The notes beneath the pieces are model-generated. The model was not told the origin of the DNA. It ran no database searches and saw only the letters and a list, made by a program, of their open reading frames with translations. DNA of 64,000 nt, taken from the NCBI GenBank assembly GCA_035552155.1, contig DASZLX010000015.1, positions 62,001-126,000 of the forward strand, in the 5' to 3' direction. This DNA comes from DASXHY01 sp035552155. GTDB lineage: Bacteria; Verrucomicrobiota; Verrucomicrobiia; Limisphaerales; DASXHY01. Both the position numbers and the translations under genes were made by a program. This document shows, piece by piece, positions 7,983 through 17,536 of the stretch; position 1 is the first letter of the stretch, and each line of letters starts with the position of its first letter.

Positions 7983-8417
7983 TTAATTCGCCACCTTGAG
8001 CGCGGCCGGTTGCTGCGCGGCGTGCGGGTGCTTGTCGCCCTGGTAAACTTTCAGCTTGGTCAGGAGCACGCGGCCGAGGCGGTTCTTGGGAATCATGCCG
8101 CGCACGGCGCGATGAATGAGCATTTCAGGATTCTTCGCGCGGAGCTGGGCCACGGTTGTGTATTTCTCGCCGCCCTTCCAACCGGAGTAGGTCATGTATT
8201 CCTTGTCCGTCTCTTTCTTGCCGGTCACGCGCACCTTCTCGGCGTTCACGACCACGACAAAATCACCCGCATCGAGGTGCGGAGTAAAGACAGGTTTGTT
8301 CTTACCGCGCAAAACATCGGCAACCTTGGCCGCGAGACGGCCCAGGACGACGCCGTCGGCATCAATAATATGCCACTTGCGCTGGTCTAAATTCACTTTC
8401 GGCAAATGCGTTTTCAT
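7983..8417 (-). CDS. rplM: 50S ribosomal protein L13
   Basis: 144 residues. It reads KWHIIDADGVVLGRLAAKVADVLRGKNKPVFTPHLDAGDFVVVVNAEKVRVTG in short conserved blocks (near 14-66), then YSGWKGGEKYTT, and the signature MIHRAVRGMIPKNRLGR (around 99-115). It is first in the rplM-rpsI operon. A promoter candidate lies 25-52 nt upstream of the ATG. Confidence 0.98.
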   Translation of the reverse strand: MKTHLPKVNLDQRKWHIIDADGVVLGRLAAKVADVLRGKNKPVFTPHLDAGDFVVVVNAEKVRVTGKKETDKEYMTYSGWKGGEKYTTVAQLRAKNPEMLIHRAVRGMIPKNRLGRVLLTKLKVYQGDKHPHAAQQPAALKVAN

Positions 8418-8442
8418 CTAAATCCCAATCAAAGGAGCCGTG

Positions 8443-8470
8443 AAACTAGCAAAGAAACACGTTAAGTCAA
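8443..8470 (-). promoter_or_regulatory. Promoter candidate for rplM-rpsI
   Basis: On the minus strand a TTGACT hexamer (8465-8470) is followed after 16 nt by TAGTTT (8443-8448), giving a transcript start about 20 nt before the rplM ATG. The match to a housekeeping sigma promoter is good at -35 and moderate at -10. Confidence 0.5.
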
Positions 8471-8735
8471 TAGACATTTGCGAGTTTCTGCTCCCAATAA
8501 TCTAATAATGTAGCAGCCGACGTCAGGAGGCTCAATGGGAATGAATTTTATTCTTCTCGGGCAGGGTTGGCGCCTCCGTTTTTTTCCGTTTTCTTCTGTT
8601 CAGATCAGTTCGGGTTAAGGGGTGATTCTGCCCCGCGAATGCGGTTTTCACCCAATGGCAGCTATTTCCTGTTGCCCCATAGTTCACGCGGCACGGGAGC
8701 TCTTCCCGCGCGCCTGAGTTGGAGATGAATCCACA
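8471..8735. other. Non-coding gap between rplM and the repeat-protein genes
   Basis: No gene is seen in this 265-nt stretch. It holds an imperfect palindrome centred on GACGTC (AGCCGACGTCAGGAGGCT, 8516-8533) and a small hairpin, CGGGA-GCTCT-TCCCG, near 8694-8708. The promoter and SD site of the gene at 8736 should be here. GGAG at about 8720 precedes its ATG. Confidence 0.5.
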
Positions 8736-9893
8736 ATGAAAACTGTCGATCGACGGCGATTCCAGGTTCTCGCCCAGGTTTTACTGCTTCTTTGCGGAGT
8801 CTTTTGCTGGCACAGGAACGCCTGCGGCCAGACGGATTCTCCCGGCGATATCATGGTGGTTGGCCCAAACTCCTACACTCAATCGGATGGAATTCTGATT
8901 GCGGGCACCGTGGGTATTTACAGTGTTCCCGAGTATTTGAAAGGTGGCGGAGGCCTCCTACAAGAAGCGACGTTTACCATTACAGGTGGAATATTGGAGT
9001 GTTCCAGCATGGAGGTCCAGGGCGACTATTATCAGACCGGTGGAACGAATTGCGTGTCAGGGAACCTCGTGCTGGATGGCCAATTTGCCTTTTTTCATTC
9101 AACCGGATTTCTCTGCGCCAGTAATTTGGATTCCGAGGCAGCCTTTCCCCAAAATGTGGGAGGAACGGTGGTGATTACGAACGAACTGCGCCTGGATGAG
9201 TATGACAGCTGGGGGCCATATATCGGAAGTGGCGATCTCACGGTTTCCAATATTACCCTGACTTCCGGAACCAGTTTTTCCTTTGCCGGTAATTCCCTTA
9301 ATCAATCGGGGATTTTAAGTATCGAAGATGCGCAACTTTCCTTCAGCGGACTCGGAGCGTACCACTTGGGCAGCTTGCAGCTTAATTCCGGTACGAACTC
9401 GGTGATTATATTTTCGCCGGGTCAATGCCGGCTTCATTTGGCCGAAAGCAGCGGTATGGCGTGGACAAACGGCGCGGTGTTGAACATTCAAAACTGGTCC
9501 GGCTCTCTTTACGGCGGCGGCCCGCAGCAAATCATTTTCGGCAGCAACGCGTCGGCGCTCACGCCGCAACAACTCAGCCAAATCCAATTTCAAAACCCCG
9601 CCGGCCTCGCATCGGGAAATTATTCCGCCCGAATTCTTGCGACCGGCGAAATCGTCCCCGACACCGGTGCACCACTGCCGCTTAGAATCAATCTTCTGGA
9701 TTTCAACAACGGCGCCATGCACCTGTCAGTCGGAGGCGACATCGGGCGGTCCTATGCAATCGAAGTCTCAACAGATTTGTGGCACTGGAATACTTGGACC
9801 GATCAACTCAACGCGGTCGGCACCATGTCGTTTGATGACTATAACGTCACCAATTCTCCCCAACGATTTTATCGCGCTCGCTTGATGCCTTGA
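8736..9893 (+). CDS. Exported repeat protein with C-terminal FYR-type module (paralogue 1)
   Basis: 385 residues. The basic N terminus with a Leu-rich core (MKTVDRRR, then VLAQVLLLLCGVFCW) is a signal peptide. The body is Gly/Thr/Asn-rich with short beta-strand repeats of the type Y-Q-x-GGTN (for example DYYQTGGTNCVSG near 98-110) and SNLxxxxxxxxxxGGTVVITNEL. This is the look of right-handed beta-helix or autotransporter-associated strand repeats. The last ~65 residues form a compact module, MHLSVGGDIGRSYAIEVS then W-W-T and finally FYRA, repeated in other exported proteins here. It lies 10 nt before a longer paralogue that shares long identical DNA blocks. There is no catalytic motif and no beta-barrel. 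Function is unknown; a surface or secreted structural protein is likely. Confidence 0.75.
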   Translation: MKTVDRRRFQVLAQVLLLLCGVFCWHRNACGQTDSPGDIMVVGPNSYTQSDGILIAGTVGIYSVPEYLKGGGGLLQEATFTITGGILECSSMEVQGDYYQTGGTNCVSGNLVLDGQFAFFHSTGFLCASNLDSEAAFPQNVGGTVVITNELRLDEYDSWGPYIGSGDLTVSNITLTSGTSFSFAGNSLNQSGILSIEDAQLSFSGLGAYHLGSLQLNSGTNSVIIFSPGQCRLHLAESSGMAWTNGAVLNIQNWSGSLYGGGPQQIIFGSNASALTPQQLSQIQFQNPAGLASGNYSARILATGEIVPDTGAPLPLRINLLDFNNGAMHLSVGGDIGRSYAIEVSTDLWHWNTWTDQLNAVGTMSFDDYNVTNSPQRFYRARLMP

Positions 9894-9903
9894 GGAGATT
9901 TCG

Positions 9904-11826
9904 ATGAAAAATCCGCTCGCAACATTTTGTTTCGCCGTGGCTGTTGCTTTTAATCCCGGGACGGCCGCGCTTGCCCAACTTAATAGCTGGACAAATTCTG
10001 CGAGCGGAAATTGGGAGAATTCCTATTGGTCGCTCGGCCAACTGCCGGGAACGAACCAGACGGTTTTATTCACCAACAATGCTTCAAAGACGCTGACCAT
10101 CGCTCCCAGCACGGTTCAGAATTTCCCGGATAGCTTATCGATTGATTCGATCACCATTTCTTCGCCCATAAATTCATTCAATACACTCTTGCTGAATTTC
10201 GCGGAGACCCAATCGCCTCTGACAGTGCGCTCGGTGACTCTCGGGAGCAATTCGGCTATCACGATGCTCTCATCCGCATTGCTCCTCGACGGGCCGAACG
10301 GGACCACCATGCAGGTGGGTGGAGAATTCAATCAAAACGATTCGGTTGTGTCCGGCAGACAGGTAAACGTCGGCTACATTGGGCCGGGAATTTACAATCT
10401 GAACAGCGGCACGCTTGCGGTATCGAACCTTTGGGTCGGCGGCGCGTACAACGGCGTTTTCAATCAAAACGGCGGCACCAATTCTGCCGGCATCACCGAG
10501 GTGGAGGGCGGCGACTATATTTTGAACGACGGTTATTTTAGCGCGACGATTTATTTCGATAGTGGTGGAACGTTTCGGCAACGAGGCGGCACCTTGAACT
10601 CAGCGCTCACGATCTATGATGGCAATTATATTCTCGAAGGCGGCGCGCACATCGGCGGTGTGACGGTGCCGAGTGACAATGGCTGGTTTAATGGTGGCGG
10701 CAGCGTGCTGCAAAGTGGCGGCACGAACTTCGGCAACCTCTTTGTCGGCTACCACGGTATTGGCAGCTATACGTTGTCCAATGGGGTTATCCAGGGCGGC
10801 ATCAATGTTGACGGCGAGGGAAGTTATACCCAATGGGACGGCATCCAGGGAGGCGGTGGTATCACTATTGAGGGCTATGAGGTCTTCACCAAAGGCGGCG
10901 GCGGTTATGTGGCGACCGGCTCTTTCGATCAGAATGGCGGGACTATTTCGTGTGCGGGAATGGATGTCAGCGGCGCCTATTATCAGAACGGTGGAACGAA
11001 TTTCGTCTCTGGCCTGATCAATATCTACGGGGAATGGTCACGTTTCGAAACAAGCGGACTGCTCTGTGCCAGCAACCTAACTATCGACACGGTCTGGCCC
11101 GCTTTCTTGCATGGCACGGTCATCATCACCAACGAAATCAATGTCGAGGGTGGCTCTCCGGGCGGATACTCCGGCGGTGGCGACCTCATCGTTTCCAACA
11201 TCACGGTGTCATCTGGGGGTATTTTTTCATTTGGAGGCAGGTCCATCCATCAATCAGGAACCGTCAATCTTAGCAGCGGCAGCCTGAATTTCGCCGGCAC
11301 TGGCGCTTATAACCTCGGCAGGTTGGGATCAATCGGTGGCACTCTAGGGTTCTATTCGACACCTTGCACTGTTCACTTTGCAGCGAGTAGCGAAACTTTT
11401 TCGGGTGCCCTGGGCATCAGCTACTGGTCCGGCTCGCTCTACGGCGGCGGTCCGAATCAAATTATCTTCGGCACCAATTCCGCCGCGCTCACCCGCCCGC
11501 AACTCAGCCAAATCCAATTTCAAAACCCCGCCGGACTTGCGCCGGGAAATTATCCCGCCCGAATTCTTGCGACCGGCGAAATCGTCCCCGACACCGGTGC
11601 ACCACTGCCGCTTAGAATCAACCTTATGAACAATTTCGGTAGCGGCACCATGCACCTGTCATTGGGAGGCGACATCGGACAAAGCTACGCCATCGACGTC
11701 TCGACCGATTTGGTCCATTGGCTCACCTGGACCAGCCAATGGAACACGAATGGTACAATTTCCATTGATGACACTGAGGCAGCCAATCTTTCGCAACGAT
11801 TTTATCGCGCTCACCTCATGCCGTGA
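9904..11826 (+). CDS. Exported repeat protein with C-terminal FYR-type module (paralogue 2)
   Basis: 640 residues. The signal peptide is residues 1 to about 24 (LATFCFAVAVAFNPGTAALA). About ten short beta-strand repeats follow, with recurring [FY]-x-Q-x-GG[TN] and GxYxLxxGxL patterns (VFNQNGGTNSAG, TFRQRGGTLNSA, SVLQSGGTNFGN, YYQNGGTNFVSG). The last ~170 residues align with the end of the preceding gene, including the terminal SYAIDVSTDLVHW and FYRAHLMP blocks. A good SD, GAGGAG, overlaps the end of the upstream gene, so the pair is probably one transcript with coupled translation. The longer chain suggests gain or loss of repeat units between the two copies. It lacks a recognised catalytic site and any C-terminal beta-barrel. 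A surface-layer or adhesin-like role is an inference. Confidence 0.75.
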   Translation: MKNPLATFCFAVAVAFNPGTAALAQLNSWTNSASGNWENSYWSLGQLPGTNQTVLFTNNASKTLTIAPSTVQNFPDSLSIDSITISSPINSFNTLLLNFAETQSPLTVRSVTLGSNSAITMLSSALLLDGPNGTTMQVGGEFNQNDSVVSGRQVNVGYIGPGIYNLNSGTLAVSNLWVGGAYNGVFNQNGGTNSAGITEVEGGDYILNDGYFSATIYFDSGGTFRQRGGTLNSALTIYDGNYILEGGAHIGGVTVPSDNGWFNGGGSVLQSGGTNFGNLFVGYHGIGSYTLSNGVIQGGINVDGEGSYTQWDGIQGGGGITIEGYEVFTKGGGGYVATGSFDQNGGTISCAGMDVSGAYYQNGGTNFVSGLINIYGEWSRFETSGLLCASNLTIDTVWPAFLHGTVIITNEINVEGGSPGGYSGGGDLIVSNITVSSGGIFSFGGRSIHQSGTVNLSSGSLNFAGTGAYNLGRLGSIGGTLGFYSTPCTVHFAASSETFSGALGISYWSGSLYGGGPNQIIFGTNSAALTRPQLSQIQFQNPAGLAPGNYPARILATGEIVPDTGAPLPLRINLMNNFGSGTMHLSLGGDIGQSYAIDVSTDLVHWLTWTSQWNTNGTISIDDTEAANLSQRFYRAHLMP

Positions 11827-11890
11827 CGACGTCCCTCGAATTTTTCTGGCGAATTCCATTCGAAACCGTATCGTTGAGGGGTAGTCTGAA

Positions 11891-12634
11891 ATGAATAAAT
11901 TGATTTTCCGGGGCGCGCTCCGCCTGGGTTTGCTGGTCCTATTCCTCGAATTGCTGACGGCGCGGGCTCAAATGCCCGGCGGCGACAATTCGGCCATGAT
12001 CAAGCTTTTCGGCGACAATGCGGCCTTCACCGCGCGGGCCGAGGTCCAGGTGGCCGGCACGAATCGCATCATCTGGTTCCGTATGCCGAGCACATTCACG
12101 GAGGCAGACAATAAACTGCGGGTGGAGGTGGATCTGGGACAAATCCAAAGCCGCGCCGTGGGCCCGGCGGTAATCGCCCATTACAAGCAGCTTGGCATTG
12201 ATCGGGTCACCAGCGTGGTTCGGCCGGACAAGAGAGTAACGTATATCATTTATCCAAACGCCAGGAGTTACGCGACGATGCCGCTGGCAGTCGAGGACGC
12301 TCAAATCGCGAGCCAAAAACTCGAAAAAAAACCGTTGGGCCGGGAAACCGTTGATGGCCACGCTTGCGTGAAAAATTATTCAACCGTCAAAAGTCCAAAA
12401 GGCGCCGTGCTTCTTCAAGCCGTTACCTGGAACGCTGCCGATCTGAAGGATTTTCCGGTTCAGATCCAGACGCAGGAAAACGGCAACACCACCTTGATGC
12501 ATTTTCAGCAAATTAGCCTGGCCAAACCGGCGGCGACGCTTTTTGAACCACCCGCCGGTTACAAGCAGTTCAGCAATCCGCAGGATTTACAAGATGCCGC
12601 GGAAAAGCAGGCGGACGGGCGGAAAAAGAAATGA
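11891..12634 (+). CDS. Exported DUF4412-like protein
   Basis: 247 residues with a signal peptide (LGLLVLFLELLTARA, cleavage near residue 26). The mature part has the order expected of DUF4412/LolA-like proteins: an early antiparallel strand set (FTARAEVQVAGTNRIIWFRMPSTFTE), a middle RPDKRVTYIIYPNARSYATMPL segment, GRETVDGHACVKNYSTV, then a late MHFQQISLAKPAATLFEPPAGYKQF. The last phrase, F-x-P-x-GY, is the family hallmark. It ends in a highly charged tail (KQADGRKKK). It follows the two repeat-protein genes by 64 nt with SD-like GAGGGG at 11876-11881, and may be in their transcript. Role unknown; a periplasmic carrier or cell-envelope binder is plausible. Confidence 0.7.
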   Translation: MNKLIFRGALRLGLLVLFLELLTARAQMPGGDNSAMIKLFGDNAAFTARAEVQVAGTNRIIWFRMPSTFTEADNKLRVEVDLGQIQSRAVGPAVIAHYKQLGIDRVTSVVRPDKRVTYIIYPNARSYATMPLAVEDAQIASQKLEKKPLGRETVDGHACVKNYSTVKSPKGAVLLQAVTWNAADLKDFPVQIQTQENGNTTLMHFQQISLAKPAATLFEPPAGYKQFSNPQDLQDAAEKQADGRKKK

Positions 12635-12716
12635 GCGGCATTGGACCGCCGAAAGCCCCGGCACTCGCGGGTTTTTCGTCACTTGTATCGCAAACATCAT
12701 TGCCTGATTTTAATTC

Positions 12717-14093
12717 ATGCGGATAACTAATCTCAATCCTGACACGGACATCGGCGCGAGCGGATGGTTTCTAGAAATCGACGGTCACGGCCTGCTGATG
12801 GACGCGGGCACGCATCCCAAACGCGACGGCCGCGACAGCCTCCCGCTCTACGGCGTGATTCGCGACAAGCAGGTGGACGCCATCGCGATTTCGCATTGCC
12901 ATCACGATCATGTCGGGTCATTGCCCGTGGCGTTGCGTTATTTTCCCCAGGCGCATGTGTTGATGACGCAATTGAGTTACTTCCTCGTCGAGCGTGTGCT
13001 GCACAATTCCGTAAATGTAATGACCCGCCAGCGCGATGAATGCGGCATCCGCGAGTATCCGCTGTTTACCCACGATGAAATCGACGACATCGCGCCGCTG
13101 TTCCAGGGATTCAAATACAATCGGGAAATCGATTGGGCCGCGTTTGAAAAAGTCCGGCGCGGAGATTCCTCGCCGACGCTGGAGTTCTTCGATGCCGGGC
13201 ACGCGCTGGGCTCAACGGGAATGCTGGTGCGCGGGAAAAAGGAAACTGTCTTTTACACCGGCGACGTTTGTTTCCACGACCAAACTATTCTGAAGAAGGC
13301 GCAATTTGAAGGCGTGCGCGCGGATGTGTTGATCATGGAAACCACGCGCGGCAACCGGGCCTTGCCGCCCGGCTTCACGCGCGATGGAGAAATCGAGCGC
13401 CTCAGCCAAAACATCCAGCGCGTGCTCGAACGCAAAGGTTCCGTGCTGATTCCGACTTTCGCGCTCGGGCGCACGCAGGAAATTCTCGCGTTACTCGCGA
13501 TGATGATGAGCGAGGGGAAATTGAAACGTCAGCCAGTTTACATTGGCGGATTGGGCCGCGTGTTCACGGAAATTTACGACCTTGAATCGCACCGCACCAG
13601 CCGCCAGCTTCCCGATTTGCAATTGCACGAGGCGCTGAACCTGGTGGTACTCGAGAAAGGCCAGGCGCAAACGATGGGCCTCACCGGCGGGCGATTGTTT
13701 GTCATCACGGCCGGCATGATGAGCGAAAATACCGCTGCGCACGATTTGGCCCTGCGCATGATGGGTGACGAGCGGATGGCGATTTTCTTTGTCGGTTACG
13801 CGGATCCGGCCACGCCCGCCGGCCGTTTGCGCGCGGCGAAGCAGGGTGAAACGTTTCTGTTCAGCCCCAGCGGCGGCGAAGCGACCCGCAAGTGCGAAGT
13901 GGAGGAATTCGATCTGACCGCGCACGCCAACCGCGAGGAGTTATTGAACTTCGTCGGCCAGGTGAATCCGCGCACGGTATTGCTCGGTCACGGCGATGAG
14001 GATTCCCGCCAATGGTTCGAGGAACAAATCCGTAGCCGGTGGCCGAAAATCCAGATCATTCAGCCCGGACCGGGTAAGTCAGTAGAAGTTTAA
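12717..14093 (+). CDS. Metallo-beta-lactamase/beta-CASP family ribonuclease-like protein
   Basis: 458 residues. The metal-binding motif HxHxDH is SHCHHDHVGSLP (about residues 61-72). Later metal ligands are seen in FFDAGHALGSTGM (about 158-170) and FYTGDVCFHDQ. The beta-CASP part follows with motif A-like LIMETTRGNR, motif B-like IPTFALGRTQEILALL, GGRLFVITAGMMSE, FVGYADPATPAGRL, HANREELLNFV and the terminal LLGHGDEDSRQWF (motif C His). This is the RNase J/CPSF73-like group acting on RNA 3' or 5' ends, but members outside RNase J have few tested substrates. The gene precedes addB by 53 nt in the same direction and could share its transcript. Confidence 0.88.
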   Translation: MRITNLNPDTDIGASGWFLEIDGHGLLMDAGTHPKRDGRDSLPLYGVIRDKQVDAIAISHCHHDHVGSLPVALRYFPQAHVLMTQLSYFLVERVLHNSVNVMTRQRDECGIREYPLFTHDEIDDIAPLFQGFKYNREIDWAAFEKVRRGDSSPTLEFFDAGHALGSTGMLVRGKKETVFYTGDVCFHDQTILKKAQFEGVRADVLIMETTRGNRALPPGFTRDGEIERLSQNIQRVLERKGSVLIPTFALGRTQEILALLAMMMSEGKLKRQPVYIGGLGRVFTEIYDLESHRTSRQLPDLQLHEALNLVVLEKGQAQTMGLTGGRLFVITAGMMSENTAAHDLALRMMGDERMAIFFVGYADPATPAGRLRAAKQGETFLFSPSGGEATRKCEVEEFDLTAHANREELLNFVGQVNPRTVLLGHGDEDSRQWFEEQIRSRWPKIQIIQPGPGKSVEV

Positions 14094-14146
14094 TCAAGCT
14101 AAATAAATTCCTTTGCGCTCCGCGGCATTCGCGAGAAAATGGGAGC

Positions 14147-17100
14147 GTGCAAATCCGGTTCCTCCTCGGCCCCGCCGGCAGCGGCAAGACTTTCCGCTGC
14201 CTGTCGGAAATTCGCGCCGCCTTGCGGGCGTCGCCGGATGGGCCGCCGCTGATTTTGCTCGCGCCCAAGCAGGCCACCTTCCAACTCGAACGCCAGTTGC
14301 TCGCCGACGATTCGCTCCGCGGCTATACGCGCTTGCGCATTCTTTCCTTCGAGCGGTTGGCCCGTTTCGTTTTTGATGAATTGGGCCAGCCGCCGCCCAA
14401 AATGCTCGATGAGGAAGGACGGCTCATGGTGTTGCGCGCGTTGCTGGCGAAAAAACGCGATGAACTGAAATTATTTCGTGCGAGCGCGCGGCTCACGGGT
14501 TTTGCGCAACAACTCAGCCTTGTGCTGCGCGAATTGCAGCGTCATCAGTTCACGCCGGATGGACTGCGCCAACTCGCGGCCGCCGCGCCCGATTCCGGCG
14601 GCTTGCCGCTGAAACTCCACGACCTGGCGCTATTGCTGGAAGGTTACCTGGCGTGGTTGCAGTCGCACCAATTGCAGGATGCGGATTGCCTCATGGCTGC
14701 CGCGGCCAATGCCTTGAAATCGGAAATCGGAAATCGAAAATTGGAAATCGGAGGTTTATGGCTGGATGGATTTGCGGAGTTATCGACGCAGGAATTGGAT
14801 TTGCTCGCCGCATTGGCGCCGCGTTGTGAAAGGGGCTTACTGGCGTTTTGTCTCGATCCGGAAGCGCGGGCGGATTCGTGGATTTCTCATTGGGCGGCGG
14901 TGCGAAAGACCGTTGAAGAATGCCGGAAGCGGCTCGTTTCCGTGCCGGGGGCGATGATCTCCGACGAATCCCTGCCGCGCCAAGCCAAAGAAAATCGCTT
15001 CTCCGTGCCGGTCCTGGCCCAAGTCGAACAGTCCTGGTTGAATAAGGAATTCACGTTTCCCGATTCACAGTTCACGGCTCCCGCTCCGCTACGCCTGGTT
15101 ATCTGCCCCAATCCCGATACCGAAGCCGTCTTTGCGGCGCGCGAAATCCTGAAATTTATCCGCGTTCGGCGCCGCGATGGGACGCGAAACCGGTTTCGCG
15201 ATGCGGCCGTTCTGGTTCGCGATCTCGAGAGGTATCACGAGCCGTTGCAACGCGTTTTTTCGCGCTATGGAATTCCGTGCTTTCTCGATCGCCGCGAATC
15301 GGTTTCACATCATCCGCTGGCGGAGCTCACCCGCAGCGCGTTGCGCACGATCGTTTACCAGTGGCCGCACGATGATTGGTTTGCCGCTTTGAAGACGGGG
15401 CTGGTTCCGGCCGAAGAGTTGGAGATCGACTATTTGGAAAATGAGGCGCTGGCGCGGGGATGGAAGGGCGCGGCCTGGCAGGAGCCAATTCAAATTGAAA
15501 ATAACCCGGGACTTTCCGAGCGATTGGAAACACTCCGAAAGGCGATCATCGCGCCGTTCAAGAAGCTCGCATCGCAACTGGCCACGGCCCAAAACCAGCC
15601 CACCGGCCCGCAACTCGCCTCCGCGTTGCGCTTCTTTTGGGGTGAATTGAACGTCGAGCAACAGTTGCGAGAATGGGCGAAAGCGGCGCTGGCGGCGGCG
15701 TTCACCGCGCCGGCGCCGGTCCATGCCACGGTTTGGGACCAGATGAATTCCTGGCTGGACAACGTCTCGCTCGCCTTTGGCGACGAGTCGCTGGCCTTGC
15801 GTGAGTGGCTGCCGGTGCTCGAGGCCGGCCTGGCGAATCTCACGGTGGGTGTCATTCCTCCGGCGCTCGACCAGGTGCTGATCGGGGCGGTCGACCGCTC
15901 GCGCAATCCCGAGCTGAAGCTGGCGCTGGTGCTGGGCATGAACGAAAATGTTTTTCCCGCCACACCGGACGCGCCGGCGCTGCTCACGGACGCCGACCGC
16001 GAGGCGTTGTGCCGCCGTGGCGCCGAGCTCGGCCCCAGCTTGCGCGAGCGCATGGCGCGCGAGCGTTATTTGGGTTACATCGCCTGCACGCGCGCGAGCG
16101 AACAACTGATGGTGACGTGCTCGCGGCAGGATGCGCGGGGCGGGGAATTGAACCCGTCATTGTTTTTTACAGAACTGAAGCGAATTTTTCCGAATTTCGA
16201 ATTGGAGGAATTTTCCGGCGAACCGAAAGTAGACGAAATCGAGCACGTTTTTGAATTGCTGCCGTCCTTGCTGCGCGGGGAAATAGCCGGCGCGGAGGAA
16301 TTGGAATCGATATCCGGCGTCGCGCCGGTCATGGACCGGTGGCGAAGCTGGCAGGCGCTCGCCGGCCCGGATCAACTGGCCTTGTCGCCAGCGGTCGCCG
16401 ACGCGCTTTTTGGCCGTGAGTTGCGCACTTCCGTCAGCGCATTGGAGACGTTCGCCGGCTGCCCGTTCGAGTTTTTTGTCCGTTACGGCCTGCGCGCGGA
16501 TGAGCGTGTCCTGTTCGAGGCTGACCCGCGGCAGACCGGAAGTTTTCAACATGAAATCCTCAGTCGTTTTCACGCGCAATTGCGCGCGGAAAACAAGCGC
16601 TGGCGGGACATCACGCCGCAAAATGCACGCGACCGGATCGAGGCCATCGGCCTGGAACTGTCGCGGACTTTCGGCGAAGGATTGTTCGAGGCGGACGATC
16701 GCTCGCGGTTCATGGCGCGGGCATTAATTGAGCAATTGCAGAAATTGATGGCGGCGCTCGTGGGCTGGATGCGCCAATACGAATTCGATCCGCGGGAGGT
16801 GGAATTGTCGTTTGGAATCAATCCCGGCGATCTGCCGGCCTGGCGGCTGCCGCTGGGCGATGGCAAATGGCTGGTGCTGCGAGGCAAGATCGACCGCGTG
16901 GATTTGTGGCGCGCGCCGGGAGCGGACGAGGCGTTCGCGGTCATTGTGGATTACAAGTCCGGCGGCGCAAAACTCGATCCGATTTTCATGCATCACGGAA
17001 TGCAGTTGCAGCTTTTGTCTTACTTGAACGCGCTTCTGCATTTGCCGGAGCCGGAAAAAATCTTTGGCGTCCGCCGGATTTTGCCGGCGGGCGTCTTTTA

Positions 17101-17536
17101 CGTTCCGTTGCGCACGCGGCCCGACTCGGGCGACACGCGCCGCGAAGTGATGGAGCGGGCGGCGGAGGCGGCGTTCGCGGCGTATCAACACACGGGCCGG
17201 TTTGACGCCGGCGCGATTTTGAAATTGGACAATCGCAGACTGGATAAGGGCGACCAGTTCAAGTTTGCCAAACGGAAGGATGGCGCGTTCCACAAACGCG
17301 GGAATGAAGCCCTGGCGCCGGAAGCGTTTCGCGCGCTGCTCGAAAAAATCGAGACTGATTTGCGCAGTCACGGCGCGCGAATTTTTTCCGGAGATATCGC
17401 GGCCCGCCCATATCGCAAAGGGAACGAGCGCGCGTGCGACTGGTGCCAATGCCAGCCGGTGTGCCGCTTTGACGCGTGGATTCATCCGTTCAATGTCCTG
17501 CGCAAGCCGCCGGAGGAAAAAGGGGGCGGCGAATGA
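14147..17536 (+). CDS. addB: AddB-type nuclease/helicase subunit
   Basis: 1129 residues from a GTG start (14147). The N terminus has FLLGPAGSGKTFRCL (Walker A at 8-15) followed by ILLAPKQATFQLERQLL, as in AddB/RexB. The C-terminal third is a RecB-like PD-(D/E)xK nuclease: SALETFAGCPFEFFVRYGL begins it (about 764-782), GKIDRVD and VIVDYKSGG (near 933) give the catalytic D-xK, and CDWCQCQPVC (about 1097-1106) with the upstream CPFEFF Cys gives the C...CxxCxxxxxC set that binds a 4Fe-4S cluster in AddB. AddAB resects double-strand breaks and loads RecA. The stop codon overlaps the addA start (ATGA), so the two subunits are translationally coupled. GGGAG lies only 1 nt from the GTG, so the exact start is not certain. 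Confidence 0.93.
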   Translation: MQIRFLLGPAGSGKTFRCLSEIRAALRASPDGPPLILLAPKQATFQLERQLLADDSLRGYTRLRILSFERLARFVFDELGQPPPKMLDEEGRLMVLRALLAKKRDELKLFRASARLTGFAQQLSLVLRELQRHQFTPDGLRQLAAAAPDSGGLPLKLHDLALLLEGYLAWLQSHQLQDADCLMAAAANALKSEIGNRKLEIGGLWLDGFAELSTQELDLLAALAPRCERGLLAFCLDPEARADSWISHWAAVRKTVEECRKRLVSVPGAMISDESLPRQAKENRFSVPVLAQVEQSWLNKEFTFPDSQFTAPAPLRLVICPNPDTEAVFAAREILKFIRVRRRDGTRNRFRDAAVLVRDLERYHEPLQRVFSRYGIPCFLDRRESVSHHPLAELTRSALRTIVYQWPHDDWFAALKTGLVPAEELEIDYLENEALARGWKGAAWQEPIQIENNPGLSERLETLRKAIIAPFKKLASQLATAQNQPTGPQLASALRFFWGELNVEQQLREWAKAALAAAFTAPAPVHATVWDQMNSWLDNVSLAFGDESLALREWLPVLEAGLANLTVGVIPPALDQVLIGAVDRSRNPELKLALVLGMNENVFPATPDAPALLTDADREALCRRGAELGPSLRERMARERYLGYIACTRASEQLMVTCSRQDARGGELNPSLFFTELKRIFPNFELEEFSGEPKVDEIEHVFELLPSLLRGEIAGAEELESISGVAPVMDRWRSWQALAGPDQLALSPAVADALFGRELRTSVSALETFAGCPFEFFVRYGLRADERVLFEADPRQTGSFQHEILSRFHAQLRAENKRWRDITPQNARDRIEAIGLELSRTFGEGLFEADDRSRFMARALIEQLQKLMAALVGWMRQYEFDPREVELSFGINPGDLPAWRLPLGDGKWLVLRGKIDRVDLWRAPGADEAFAVIVDYKSGGAKLDPIFMHHGMQLQLLSYLNALLHLPEPEKIFGVRRILPAGVFYVPLRTRPDSGDTRREVMERAAEAAFAAYQHTGRFDAGAILKLDNRRLDKGDQFKFAKRKDGAFHKRGNEALAPEAFRALLEKIETDLRSHGARIFSGDIAARPYRKGNERACDWCQCQPVCRFDAWIHPFNVLRKPPEEKGGGE

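Noticed and set aside
12657..12676. Possible terminator CCCG-loop-CGGG followed by TTTTT after the DUF4412-like gene
   Set aside because: Only four base pairs with a seven-base loop; too weak to call.
15305..16105. Antisense frame of 266 codons within addB
   Set aside because: Arg-rich shadow translation with no recognisable domain, opposite a clear gene.
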